Shown piece by piece: positions 1-6,656 of a DNA stretch of 8,865 nt; position 1 is the first letter of the stretch; each line of letters opens with the position of its first letter. The notes beneath the pieces are model-generated. The model had not been told where the DNA came from. It saw only the letters and a program-made list of their open reading frames with translations, and did no database searches. Position numbers and translations under genes: made by a program. Origin of the DNA: Candidatus Methanofilum arcanum (GTDB lineage Archaea; Halobacteriota; Methanomicrobia; Methanomicrobiales; Methanospirillaceae); assembly GCA_031285085.1 (NCBI GenBank), contig JAITWW010000063.1, positions 1 to 8,865 on the forward strand, in the 5' to 3' direction.

Positions 1-79
1 CTTTTAGAACATGGTTTTTAATTACTACTTTACTTCCGGTTTTTCCGCAAATAAAGCAGTATCCTTTTGAAGCTGCCAT
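1..79 (-). CDS. Partial small zinc-binding protein, N-terminus only
   Basis: Reading the minus strand from an ATG at 79-77 gives 26 open codons up to the window edge, starting MAASKGYCFICGKTGSK. Cys8 and Cys11 (C-x2-C) and His23 look like the first ligands of a C2H2-like or zinc-ribbon finger, followed by the basic stretch KNHVLK. Many small methanogen proteins, including some of the pRiA4b ORF-3 group, begin with a finger of this kind, but the piece is too short to assign a family. There is no clear Shine-Dalgarno sequence. A TATA-like element lies on the minus strand at about 120-111, so a short leader is plausible. Function unknown. Confidence 0.55.
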   Translation of the reverse strand, partial: MAASKGYCFICGKTGSKVVIKNHVLK

Positions 80-110
80 GGTGATTACTATTTTATATTT
101 ATGTAACAAG

Positions 111-120
111 ATATAAAAAC
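111..120 (-). promoter_or_regulatory. Candidate archaeal TATA box for the left-edge gene
   Basis: On the minus strand this reads GTTTTTATAT, similar to an archaeal TATA element. It lies about 32-41 bases before the ATG at 79, so a start site about 25 bases downstream would give a leader of roughly 10 bases. The surrounding sequence is AT-rich and chance matches are easy, so this is only a candidate. Confidence 0.25.
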
Positions 121-270
121 AGTTCCATTTGATGTATTCACTTTGTCTTTCATGGATTACAAAAAAGCAGTGAACTTTTAAATTTTGAACATAAAAAGGA
201 TCTTTCCATTACTAGGTGATTTCCTAGCTTTATTTTTAAATAATATAATAATTCATATTAATAAACTTAT

Positions 271-540
271 ATGATTGAGATACTCGAAACGCTTGATGAG
301 AACCTTGCTTACCATGATCATGAAGTGTACTCCGGCCATATAGATATCTTCGTCCATTCCACTCGTAAATCTGTTTTATGTTCCCTTTGCGGTGAAAGTT
401 CTTCCCGAATTCATAGTCGCTACCCTCGGGTACCATCGCATTATACAGCGAATATCTGGTACCAGACAGCCTCATTCATAATTATGCATCTGAAGAGGTA
501 CGATAGTCACAGTAAAAAAGGGAGAAATGAACAGGTATAG
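271..540 (+). pseudogene. ISL3-family transposase, N-terminal remnant
   Basis: The first half of this 89-codon frame matches the start of ISL3 transposases. IDIFVHSTRKSVLC is followed by the C-x2-C finger LCSLCGESS and then SRIHSRYPR, the usual lead-in to the DLP segment. After about codon 53 (nt 430) the resemblance stops, and the remaining 36 codons look like unrelated sequence read by chance. The second C-x4-C half of the finger, the helix-turn-helix and the whole DDE catalytic region, normally about 350 residues, are absent. This is therefore the dead 5' end of an insertion sequence, incapable of transposition. No terminal inverted repeat could be identified upstream. Confidence 0.7.
455..466. 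repeat. Perfect 12-base palindrome
   Basis: TCTGGTACCAGA is its own reverse complement. It sits in the tail of the transposase remnant where similarity to ISL3 has ended, so it may mark a rearranged junction or be chance. Confidence 0.4.
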
Positions 541-593
541 TGAATGAAATACCCTGTCAAAATGTTCATCTCTGTGTAAGTTAATCTGTTGTT

Positions 594-1076
594 ATGTCTA
601 TATGGAGGGTATTCTTATATTGTCTGATCATTATTGTCTGTGGAGCAGGAGGTAGTGCTGTGATGGCTGACAATGATGTGGGGTCGTCAGATGCATCACA
701 AAATATATTCACTTCGATATCTTCATCAGAACCATCAACGCTGCTTGTAGAGCGTCCCTATGGGTATATCTCAACAAAACGGTATAATGATGTAGATCTG
801 TCTCTCTCCTCCAGTGAATTAGATAAATCTCAACCAGAAGGAACGGTCATTCGTGGTCTCGTTCGTAATGTGAACCCAAAAGAGATAGGAGTTGTGGTTA
901 TTGTGTTTAATCTCTTTGATGCAAGTGGAAACCAGGTTGGAAATGCATATGCATCTGTTGATTTTCTCTCTCCTCGCACGAACTGGCGCTTTGTAACAGA
1001 GCCCATTTTAAGATCAGATGTTCAGTTTCACCGATTTGCTTATTTTTTTACAGGTTCGTATGAAACTGGATTATAA
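594..1076 (+). CDS. Secreted FxLYD-domain protein
   Basis: 160 residues. Residues 1-25 form a signal peptide: a short start with Arg5, then a hydrophobic core LYCLIIIVCGAGG, with cleavage likely after AVMA. A low-complexity Ser-rich linker follows (about 30-50). Residues 66-150 resemble the FxLYD domain: DVDLSLSSSEL, TVIRGLVRNVNPKEIG, and the signature FNLFDASGNQVG at 105-116, the point from which the domain takes its name. FxLYD proteins are exported beta-sandwich proteins of unknown role, common in methanogens. No ribosome binding site precedes the ATG. A GGAGGT at 648-653 lies before an in-frame GTG/ATG at 660-663, but starting there would lose the signal peptide, so I prefer 594. It appears to be a single-gene unit, convergent with the next gene. 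Confidence 0.75.
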   Translation: MSIWRVFLYCLIIIVCGAGGSAVMADNDVGSSDASQNIFTSISSSEPSTLLVERPYGYISTKRYNDVDLSLSSSELDKSQPEGTVIRGLVRNVNPKEIGVVVIVFNLFDASGNQVGNAYASVDFLSPRTNWRFVTEPILRSDVQFHRFAYFFTGSYETGL

Positions 1077-1087
1077 CATGTATGAAG

Positions 1088-1104
1088 GGACAAAATCATT
1101 GTCC
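1088..1104 (+). terminator. Small hairpin between convergent genes
   Basis: GGACAA, a five-base loop, then TTGTCC form a perfect 6-bp stem 12 bases after the FxLYD gene. No T-tract follows directly; a T-rich stretch comes only at about 1160-1172. Archaeal termination relies mainly on T-tracts, so a role in ending either convergent transcript is only possible. Confidence 0.25.
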
Positions 1105-1164
1105 ACTGCACTCTCACCCTCCTGCACAAATGCTCTAACAGCTTGGAGCAGGCGGGGTTTCTTG

Positions 1165-1881
1165 TTATTTTTTCATTGCTTCTACTCTTAATTCTTGTGG
1201 CATTTTTTCTATTGCATACCGTAATGCTGTGCGAGGCATTACCTCTTTTTTAGATACCACATAATCAAATACTTCCCTTTCATATGCTTGACTTGCTGCT
1301 TTTAGCATCCAACCATACCCTTTTTGCACCATGTCATCTTTATCGAGAAGAAGAATATCGGCGATTTCAAAAATATCCGCTAAAAACATTCCTTTTCGTG
1401 CAGGTATGATTAAAGTCACAGCAGAAGCCCTTTTCACGAAGCGCTCAGATGACTTTGCCCATTTCTTCAACTCTTGTACGTATTCTGGGTACATCATGAC
1501 AAATGATCCAACAGTATGGTTGCACAAGGTATCACAATCTGCCCAGTTGTTTACATATTTCGCAACCCAATGTTCGAAAATAGCAAAATCTGAAGATTCG
1601 TATCTTTTCTGTAAAGATTCTGAAAATGCGCACGCAATAACTGCTTCTTCAAGGTACCTTGACCTCCAAAGCTCTTCGCAGATCCCAAATATTTCTTCTT
1701 TTGAGCAACCTCGGATCTGATTATAAAATGTTTTTCCAATTTTGTTGACCTCCCCCATTCTCACACCATAAACTAAAGCTTCTTCCCCTTTTTTAAAAAA
1801 ACGACTTGAAGATGCAAGTGCTTTTTCATCGACACTATCTTTCAATACGTGACGAATCTCTGTTATGACTCTCTCTTTCAT
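1165..1881 (-). CDS. DNA alkylation repair protein (AlkD-like HEAT-repeat glycosylase)
   Basis: 238 residues, the usual length for the COG4912 AlkD/AlkC-like family. These all-helical HEAT-repeat proteins excise alkylated purines such as 3- and 7-methyl adducts from DNA without flipping the base. NNWADCDTLC at 111-120 places Trp113 and Asp117 four residues apart, like the catalytic Trp109/Asp113 pair of Bacillus cereus AlkD. RFVKRASAV (147-155) supplies the basic residue matching Arg148, and KGYGWMLK (187-194) supplies the second conserved Trp. The active site therefore looks intact. The ATG at 1881 has no good ribosome binding site; CCATATTTGA on the minus strand about 28 bases upstream could be a TATA box for a leaderless message. 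The gene is convergent with the FxLYD gene and divergent from the pyrophosphatase gene. Confidence 0.88.
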   Translation of the reverse strand: MKERVITEIRHVLKDSVDEKALASSSRFFKKGEEALVYGVRMGEVNKIGKTFYNQIRGCSKEEIFGICEELWRSRYLEEAVIACAFSESLQKRYESSDFAIFEHWVAKYVNNWADCDTLCNHTVGSFVMMYPEYVQELKKWAKSSERFVKRASAVTLIIPARKGMFLADIFEIADILLLDKDDMVQKGYGWMLKAASQAYEREVFDYVVSKKEVMPRTALRYAIEKMPQELRVEAMKK

Positions 1882-2161
1882 TCTGGCTTCATTCCTGTTA
1901 TCTCAAATATGGCAAGGATTTCAACACACAAAGCAGATTAAAACTCTGTTTTTGTACATATCTTCTTTGATTGGCAGATTAAAAGTATTCAACGCTCTTG
2001 TCTCTTTTGTGACGTTTTATGAACCTATCTTGCCCATACATCACAAATATCAAAAAATAAATCTTGCATTTTAATGAAGAGCATGTACTGTGACATTCGC
2101 GTATGTCTGGATTCATGGCGAACAGATCACATATCTTTGTGGAGTTCATATATGTACCTGA
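1882..2161. other. Divergent intergenic region, 280 bases
   Basis: This AT-rich stretch lies between the divergent alkylation-repair and pyrophosphatase genes. Short open frames occur on both strands but none has a family resemblance or a ribosome binding site. CACATATCT at about 2128-2136 sits roughly 30 bases before the pyrophosphatase ATG, the spacing expected of a TATA box on a leaderless message. An AT-rich tract at 2049-2062 is an alternative. No RNA gene or convincing repeat was seen. Confidence 0.4.
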
Positions 2162-3784
2162 ATGCAAAAGACGTATGTCATTGGGCATCAGCACCCAGAT
2201 ACAGACAGTATTGCAAGTGCAATTGCGTATGCGCATCTTTTAAACCAGATTCAAACAGGTGAGTTCATTGCCGCACGGTGTGGTGAGATAAACCCTGAAA
2301 CAGCGTGGGCACTTGAACAAGCTGGTGTAGAGGCACCTCTTTTACTTGATAGTGTTGAGCCATGTGTTGCTGATATTCCTTTTCTCTATCCATACTCTGC
2401 ATCATCTAACATGCCAATCATTGATGTTGCTGCCTTGATGAATACCCATGATGTCAGAAACATTCCAATCATTGATGAAAATGAGCGTCTTATCGGTATT
2501 GTGGGTGAATATGGGCTTGCACGTGCCTATGTGACTCCTCATATCAGTGAACAGCTCACAGTTGAGCCAATTCCTCTTGAAACCCTTGCACGAATTCTAG
2601 ATGCAAAGATCATATATGCAGCACAGTCAAAGCTGTGCGGAAATGTATCCATTGTAACGGCTGCGCTTGATGTTTCACTTTCATCGATGAGTGCTGATAG
2701 TGTTGCTGTTGTTGGCGATAATGAGTCTGTTCAACTTGCCCTCATATCAGCTGGCATTGCTGCAATAATCGTCTCCGACGGAGCAATGATTGGTGAACAT
2801 GTGGTAGAAGAAGCAAAAAGAAGTTCTGTTTCATTGCTGGCAACACCTTTGAGTGCATTCAGTGTTGGAAGGATGGTACACCTGTCACATCCAGCAGAAC
2901 AAGTGATGGATACTGATATCGATATCGTTCACTTATCTGACCTTGTATCTACGGCAAAAAAAATTGTCACAAACTCCAAGTATCGAGCTGCTTGTGTGGT
3001 CGATGAAAACTGGAAGCTCCTTGGAATGTTGTCACGTAATACCTTTATTGAAAATATTCAAAAATCAGTTATTTTAGTAGATCACAATGAGTTTGCACAA
3101 GGTCCTGACGGTCTTGAAAAAGCTGATGTTCGAGAAATAATTGATCATCATCGAATTGGAACTCAAAGTACTCTTTATCCCATCCGTTTTCAAAACGAAC
3201 CAGTAGGCTCAACATCAACGATCATAACCTCTATGTACCAAGAAGCAGGTGTTTCTCCTCATAAGGCCTTGGCTACCATTTTGCTTGCAGGCATTTTATC
3301 AGATACCCTTGTGTTGAAGATGTCAACAACAACATGCAGGGATCATAAAGCAGTTGAGTATCTTGCAACACATGCAGGTATTGACTATGAATCGTTTGGG
3401 ATGACTCTTATCAAGAAAGGAATGGAACTGGAAAATATTCCCCTTGATGATCTGCTCACTCGCGATACGAAACGATATACCCTTGCAAAACTGTCTATTA
3501 CCATTGCACAAATCATGACTGCTTCAGATTGCTACCAAAAAAAGCACGAAACTGAGATCAAGCAAAAAATAGAGATACTTCGCGATCTTTCTGCTGATGA
3601 TCTGTACATCGTTATGTTTACAGACGTACTTTTGCAGGTGAGCTATCTGTATATTTCCGGCTCTCTACATTTACTTACGAAGCTTGAGTACCTCGAGCAG
3701 CCACTTGTTCTCAAAGGCGTTATGTCACGCAAGAAGGATCTACTTCCTATGGTTGGAAAGGCACTTATGAATCTTGAGCAGTAA
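2162..3784 (+). CDS. ppaC: Manganese-dependent inorganic pyrophosphatase with CBS and DRTGG domains
   Basis: 540 residues of the family II pyrophosphatase (DHH) type, which hydrolyses diphosphate to two phosphates in the cytoplasm and so pulls biosynthetic reactions forward. GHQHPDTDS at 8-16 gives the metal ligands His9, Asp13 and Asp15. A regulatory insert follows: first CBS motif about 73-125, DRTGG domain about 147-245, second CBS motif about 247-300. The DHH core then resumes with DHN 307-309, DHHR 328-331 and LSDTL 379-383. The C-terminal DHHA2 domain ends with SRKKD at 522-526, matching the diphosphate-binding SRKKQ motif. Catalytic residues all look intact. In characterised relatives AMP/ADP inhibit and ATP or diadenosine polyphosphates activate through the CBS pair; that is family knowledge, not shown here. 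The start is fixed by the motif lying nine residues from the ATG. No operon partner is evident. Confidence 0.93.
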   Translation: MQKTYVIGHQHPDTDSIASAIAYAHLLNQIQTGEFIAARCGEINPETAWALEQAGVEAPLLLDSVEPCVADIPFLYPYSASSNMPIIDVAALMNTHDVRNIPIIDENERLIGIVGEYGLARAYVTPHISEQLTVEPIPLETLARILDAKIIYAAQSKLCGNVSIVTAALDVSLSSMSADSVAVVGDNESVQLALISAGIAAIIVSDGAMIGEHVVEEAKRSSVSLLATPLSAFSVGRMVHLSHPAEQVMDTDIDIVHLSDLVSTAKKIVTNSKYRAACVVDENWKLLGMLSRNTFIENIQKSVILVDHNEFAQGPDGLEKADVREIIDHHRIGTQSTLYPIRFQNEPVGSTSTIITSMYQEAGVSPHKALATILLAGILSDTLVLKMSTTTCRDHKAVEYLATHAGIDYESFGMTLIKKGMELENIPLDDLLTRDTKRYTLAKLSITIAQIMTASDCYQKKHETEIKQKIEILRDLSADDLYIVMFTDVLLQVSYLYISGSLHLLTKLEYLEQPLVLKGVMSRKKDLLPMVGKALMNLEQ

Positions 3785-3832
3785 CCCATAATACGAATGA
3801 TGAGTACGTTTGGTAATAGTCTAGCAACTACA

Positions 3833-3847
3833 ATCAAATAATTTGAT
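3833..3847. promoter_or_regulatory. 15-base palindrome before the Nif3 operon
   Basis: ATCAAATAATTTGAT has two perfect 7-base arms around a central A. It ends 20 bases before the ATG at 3868, where a promoter or start site would be expected. It could be an operator for a dimeric regulator, overlap an AT-rich promoter element, or be chance in AT-rich DNA. An in-frame TGA at 3844-3846 inside it rules out a longer first gene. Confidence 0.35.
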
Positions 3848-3867
3848 GTGCGAGGATATGTGGTACC

Positions 3868-4446
3868 ATGACCCTGGAACATGAGGTGGCAAATCGGCAA
3901 GCACTTTTTGAGCTCTGGTTTATTATGGCAGAACGAATTGCACCACCGATGTGCTGTACAAACCCACCTCCTATGCTTCGATTGTTTCGCGAAGCAGTGC
4001 ATGAAATGGCACCAGGGGGAGATATGGAGAAAGCCATTGAAAAACTGACTGTTGTTGTATCACATGCAGATCCATTATCCAGTACATTTTCTCTTGCAGG
4101 GCAACTATTCAATATTATCGACTGGAGGCGCACCTATCATCCGGAATGGAATACCCTGCATGAAGGGCTGTCAGGAATGAGGCTTGGGGAATGTGGATCA
4201 TATGTTGCTCGTGCAATGGCGATGATGCAGGTAGCACAGGATGGTGATGCACTTGAACTTGCAGATAAGGTTATTGCACGCAATGTGGAGCATGAGCATC
4301 AAGCGTCACTAAGTGATGATCTGAAAATGGCTCGTCTTATACGTGCTGCGGTGCTTATCTGCAGAGGAGATATTGTGCAAGGAGAAGAGGAATTTGGACT
4401 GATTGTTGTATTGCAGGAACAAAGAGAAAAAAATGTATCTGACTGA
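3868..4446 (+). CDS. Unrecognised soluble protein, first gene of the Nif3 operon
   Basis: 192 residues, family not recognised. No signal peptide or membrane span. The sequence looks mainly helical: amphipathic stretches such as MEKAIEKLTVVVSHA and ALELADKVIARNVEHEH alternate with short turns, which would suit a tetratricopeptide-like or helical-bundle fold, but no repeat signature is clear. Near the N-terminus a PPMCCTNPPP segment (26-35) with two adjacent Cys breaks the helices; metal binding is conceivable but unsupported. The start is the only one possible, since an in-frame stop lies 24 bases upstream. CGAGG at 3851-3855 is a poorly spaced ribosome binding site. It overlaps the Nif3 gene by 14 bases, so the two are very probably co-transcribed and translationally coupled. 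Confidence 0.75.
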   Translation: MTLEHEVANRQALFELWFIMAERIAPPMCCTNPPPMLRLFREAVHEMAPGGDMEKAIEKLTVVVSHADPLSSTFSLAGQLFNIIDWRRTYHPEWNTLHEGLSGMRLGECGSYVARAMAMMQVAQDGDALELADKVIARNVEHEHQASLSDDLKMARLIRAAVLICRGDIVQGEEEFGLIVVLQEQREKNVSD

Positions 4447-5164
4447 GATTACAAGAAAATTGGATGAGATTGCTCCTCCTGAGCTTGCAGAGCCTTTTGA
4501 TGAGGGAAGAATTGGGCTTATTATTGAAGGGGTGCGAGAGCCGATAAAGATCGGGGTAGCGCTTGATGCGACACTCCATGTCTTAAAAAAGGCAATTTCA
4601 AGGGATATTGATCTTTTGGTTGTGCATCATACTCCTTTGTGGTATCCAATAACACGTGTTACTGGTTTATATGCTTCGCTTCTTCGGGAGGTGCTTGGCT
4701 CTGGAATGCATGTGTTTGTAATGCATACAAACTATGATCATGCTCCATATGGAGTGAATGATTGTCTGTGTGATCTCTTGTCAATCAGCGATCGAGTTCC
4801 AATGCGTCTTGGAGCTGTTGGAACAATCTCTCTTTCGTTTGAAGAGATTGCATCTCGGCTTGGGGCGCCACTGCGTGTATATCATGAACATGTTCTTGCT
4901 GAAAAGCGAGATCAAGAGCCACTATGTATCGGAGTTGTTGGTGGATCTGGGTTTGATCCGATGCTCATCGAAGAGGCACAACTTCTTGGAGCACGTGCTT
5001 TTTTATCTGCTGAGTTGAAACATTCTGTTATGCGCCAGTTTTCTGATATGGTTCTGCTTGAGTCGACTCATTATGCCCTTGAAGCCCCAGCGATGAGCAT
5101 GCTTGCAGAGCGGAATGGATGGCTCTATATTGAGGATCTGCCAGGTGTTTCGATGGTGCGATGA
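4433..5164 (+). CDS. Nif3-like dinuclear metal protein (DUF34 / COG0327)
   Basis: 243 residues, close to the 247 of E. coli YbgI. The five metal ligands of the family are present: His65-His66 in LLVVHHTPLW, Asp102 in HTNYDHAPYGVND, and His213/Glu217 in STHYALEAP. SAELKHS (192-198) matches the usual TGE(I/L)KHH segment. Members form toroidal hexamers with a two-metal centre per subunit. They are often labelled GTP cyclohydrolase I type 2, but the physiological role is unsettled and metal handling has been proposed. A TTG at 4403 could extend the frame by ten basic residues (MLYCRNKEKK), but MYLTEITRKLDEIAPP is the typical start of the family, so ATG 4433 is chosen. It overlaps the upstream gene by 14 bases and the SWIM gene by ATGA. 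Confidence 0.92.
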   Translation: MYLTEITRKLDEIAPPELAEPFDEGRIGLIIEGVREPIKIGVALDATLHVLKKAISRDIDLLVVHHTPLWYPITRVTGLYASLLREVLGSGMHVFVMHTNYDHAPYGVNDCLCDLLSISDRVPMRLGAVGTISLSFEEIASRLGAPLRVYHEHVLAEKRDQEPLCIGVVGGSGFDPMLIEEAQLLGARAFLSAELKHSVMRQFSDMVLLESTHYALEAPAMSMLAERNGWLYIEDLPGVSMVR

Positions 5165-5511
5165 CAGATAGATATGAAAAACACACACCAGATCCCATTC
5201 ACAGTTTAATTGTTGGAGAGCCAGCTCCCCCCTACCTTCGAAATAAAATCTGTGGACATTATCAGGGCCGCGGAAAAAAGGCTTTTTCCATTATTGACAA
5301 TCTGCAAGTAAAGAAATACTTGGATTTTTTTGTTGTTGTTGGAAATCAGAGGGAGTATGTTGTGTTTGATGATTTTTGTACATGTTCTGATTTTTTGCAC
5401 CGTGGGGGGAGATGTGGACATATTCTTGCGATGCAGATTGCACGGGTGACGCAGGAGTTTGAGTCATATGATCTTTGGTTTTATGAAACGATAATTGAGG
5501 AGGGGATTTAA
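5161..5511 (+). CDS. Small SWIM zinc-finger protein
   Basis: 116 residues with one SWIM finger: Cys73-x-Cys75, nine residues, Cys85-x-His87-x2-Ala90, matching the CxC...CxHxxA signature. The preceding strands FFVVVGNQREYVVFDDF and the following helix MQIARVTQ complete the fold. SWIM fingers bind nucleic acid or partner proteins. In archaea, short stand-alone SWIM proteins (COG5431-like) have been compared with eukaryotic Shu2/SWS1, which help Rad51 paralogues in recombination. A role in homologous recombination is thus an inference from family resemblance only. The gene starts within the stop of the Nif3 gene (ATGA overlap) and its stop shares a base with the next start (TAATG), so it sits in the middle of a coupled operon. 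Confidence 0.85.
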   Translation: MTDRYEKHTPDPIHSLIVGEPAPPYLRNKICGHYQGRGKKAFSIIDNLQVKKYLDFFVVVGNQREYVVFDDFCTCSDFLHRGGRCGHILAMQIARVTQEFESYDLWFYETIIEEGI

Positions 5512-6425
5512 TGCACAGGCTCACTTTGCGTGTTATTGTACTTTTTATATGTATGGTATGTATTGGATCCGCTGCGACATATCCTGATGTAGTGGTTTTG
5601 AATGGTACTGCTGATGCTGAGACCGCTCCTGGTTTTCCTCTTGCGGTAGATGTCTCGTTTATGAATAATGGAACGCGGGATGCAGGTATTATAACTGTTT
5701 CTGCGTGGCTCTCCTTGGATGAGGAGTTTTCTGATGGAGCTCTATTTTTGTTTGCATATCAGTTCTCTCCCTTGTCACGAGGACAAAAACGCTCTGTGCA
5801 GATGATAGATGTCATTCCACCGTCTGTAGCTCCTGGCACATATTATCTCTTTGTAGAGTGTGAAGGAAAGGTACCGGGAGAGGAAAATCCAGATGATAAT
5901 CGATCTTTGATATCACAGATTGTGGTGCATGACTGGGATATCCCAAGTGAGGAGGAGTTTTGTACAGAGATTGCGGCATGGATTTTTTTGCTGACAAATG
6001 AACAGCGAGCAGAACACAGATTATCTGAGCTTGAGTGGGATGAGGAGTTATATTCCTTAGCAGATGAACATGCAATAGAGATGGCACGGTACCGATATAT
6101 GGATCATGTTAATAAAGCAGGGCTTGATGCAACAGGTAGGGCCAAGGCACGTGGGCTTGAGACGAGAAAGGAGGTTGTGGTTGATGGAAGAGTTGGGGTG
6201 CGAGATGGGATTGCTGAGAATCTTGCATTTACTGGAACTGGGCATGTGAGAGGGAGTGGGTATATCAATCCAGCAGTTCCTCGTGCTGTTGCAACTGCTT
6301 TCATCTCTGGATGGATGAAGAGTCTTGGTCATCGTCAAAATATTTTGGAGCCTACTATTACGCATCTTGGTGTTTCTGTTCGCAAAGGAGGGAAGTATTA
6401 CTATGCAGCACAGAATTTCAGGTAG
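5511..6425 (+). CDS. Exported CARDB-CAP (SCP-like) protein
   Basis: 304 residues. Residues 1-22 are a signal peptide: Arg3/Arg7, then core VIVLFICMVCIGSA. A CARDB-like adhesion beta-sandwich (about 25-138) carries the typical MNNGTRDAG, PPSVAPGTYYL and ENPDDNRS segments. The CAP/SCP domain (about 155-303) follows with LTNEQRAEHRLSEL, its cavity residues His187, Glu236 (IAENLAF) and His274 (GHRQNIL), and the closing YYYAAQNFR. The product is probably secreted or surface-bound. CAP domains bind lipids or act as peptidases in some relatives; the role in archaea is unknown. GAGGAGGGG at 5495-5504 is a strong ribosome binding site, and the ATG shares one base with the upstream TAA. It is the last gene of the four-gene operon. 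Part of its CAP coding sequence recurs at 7208-7274. Confidence 0.88.
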   Translation: MHRLTLRVIVLFICMVCIGSAATYPDVVVLNGTADAETAPGFPLAVDVSFMNNGTRDAGIITVSAWLSLDEEFSDGALFLFAYQFSPLSRGQKRSVQMIDVIPPSVAPGTYYLFVECEGKVPGEENPDDNRSLISQIVVHDWDIPSEEEFCTEIAAWIFLLTNEQRAEHRLSELEWDEELYSLADEHAIEMARYRYMDHVNKAGLDATGRAKARGLETRKEVVVDGRVGVRDGIAENLAFTGTGHVRGSGYINPAVPRAVATAFISGWMKSLGHRQNILEPTITHLGVSVRKGGKYYYAAQNFR

Positions 6426-6452
6426 GATCCTTTGCATGCTGTAATTAAAAAT

Positions 6453-6477
6453 GGAAATATTTATTGGTATATTTTTA
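6453..6477 (+). terminator. T-rich stretch after the operon
   Basis: About 30-50 bases past the CAP stop the plus strand carries TATTTATTGGTATATTTTT. Archaeal polymerase terminates at T-tracts without needing a hairpin, so this is a reasonable end for the operon transcript. The adjoining TTTTTAAAATATAA could equally serve as a promoter element for what follows. Confidence 0.35.
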
Positions 6478-6484
6478 AAATATA

Positions 6485-6649
6485 ATGAAATGGCTGGAGA
6501 GGTCAGCAGAGATTCTTGGATGGTACGAGAACTGCAACAGCACAGTTCCTTACATTTTTGACATTACTGCCTGCCGTAGGCAGAAAATGAGTGATGAATC
6601 CAAGAAAAGGAAAAGATTAATTGGCGTGCAGAGGTATGTACTGTATTAA
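6485..6649 (+). CDS. Doubtful 54-codon open frame
   Basis: ATG at 6485, right after an AT-rich TATA-like tract, opens 54 codons beginning MKWLERSAEILGWYENC and ending seven bases before the nucleotidyltransferase ATG. The C-terminal part is basic (RRQK, SKKRKR). I recognise no family. No ribosome binding site is present, and two hairpins lie inside it: a 6-bp stem GAACTG/CAGTTC at 6529-6548, followed soon by TTTTT, and CTGCCT/AGGCAG at 6567-6583. An open frame of this length can occur by chance. It may be a small gene, a remnant, or just the leader of the gene behind it. Confidence 0.2.
   Translation: MKWLERSAEILGWYENCNSTVPYIFDITACRRQKMSDESKKRKRLIGVQRYVLY
6567..6583. repeat. Small hairpin CTGCCT/AGGCAG
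   Basis: A perfect 6-bp stem around the five-base loop GCCGT, GC-rich in an AT-rich setting, 73 bases before the nucleotidyltransferase ATG. It could fold in the leader of that gene or be a short dispersed palindrome. No second copy was found in the window. Confidence 0.3.
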
Positions 6650-6656
6650 AAGGGAT

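Noticed and set aside
212..227. CTAGG...CCTAG hairpin followed by TTTATTTTT as a terminator
   Set aside because: The stem has only five pairs and no gene on the plus strand ends before it; the AT-rich setting makes chance likely.
660..665. Internal GTG/ATG start for the FxLYD protein, preceded by GGAGGT
   Set aside because: Starting there would remove a good signal peptide from a protein family that is normally exported.
1865..2236. Short frames on both strands in the divergent intergenic region
   Set aside because: They overlap each other and the flanking gene starts, lack ribosome binding sites and show no protein-like pattern.
3643..4133. Overlapping minus-strand frames of 119 and 99 codons
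   Set aside because: They lie antisense to the end of the pyrophosphatase and the start of the operon, have no ribosome binding site or recognisable motif, and their Cys/His/Arg content reflects reverse reading.
4403..4432. TTG start adding ten residues to the Nif3 protein
   Set aside because: The extension is basic and unlike the family; ATG 4433 gives the usual N-terminus and length.
6057..6437. 126-codon minus-strand frame opposite the CAP domain
   Set aside because: The plus strand carries complete CAP motifs; the antisense frame has no family signature.
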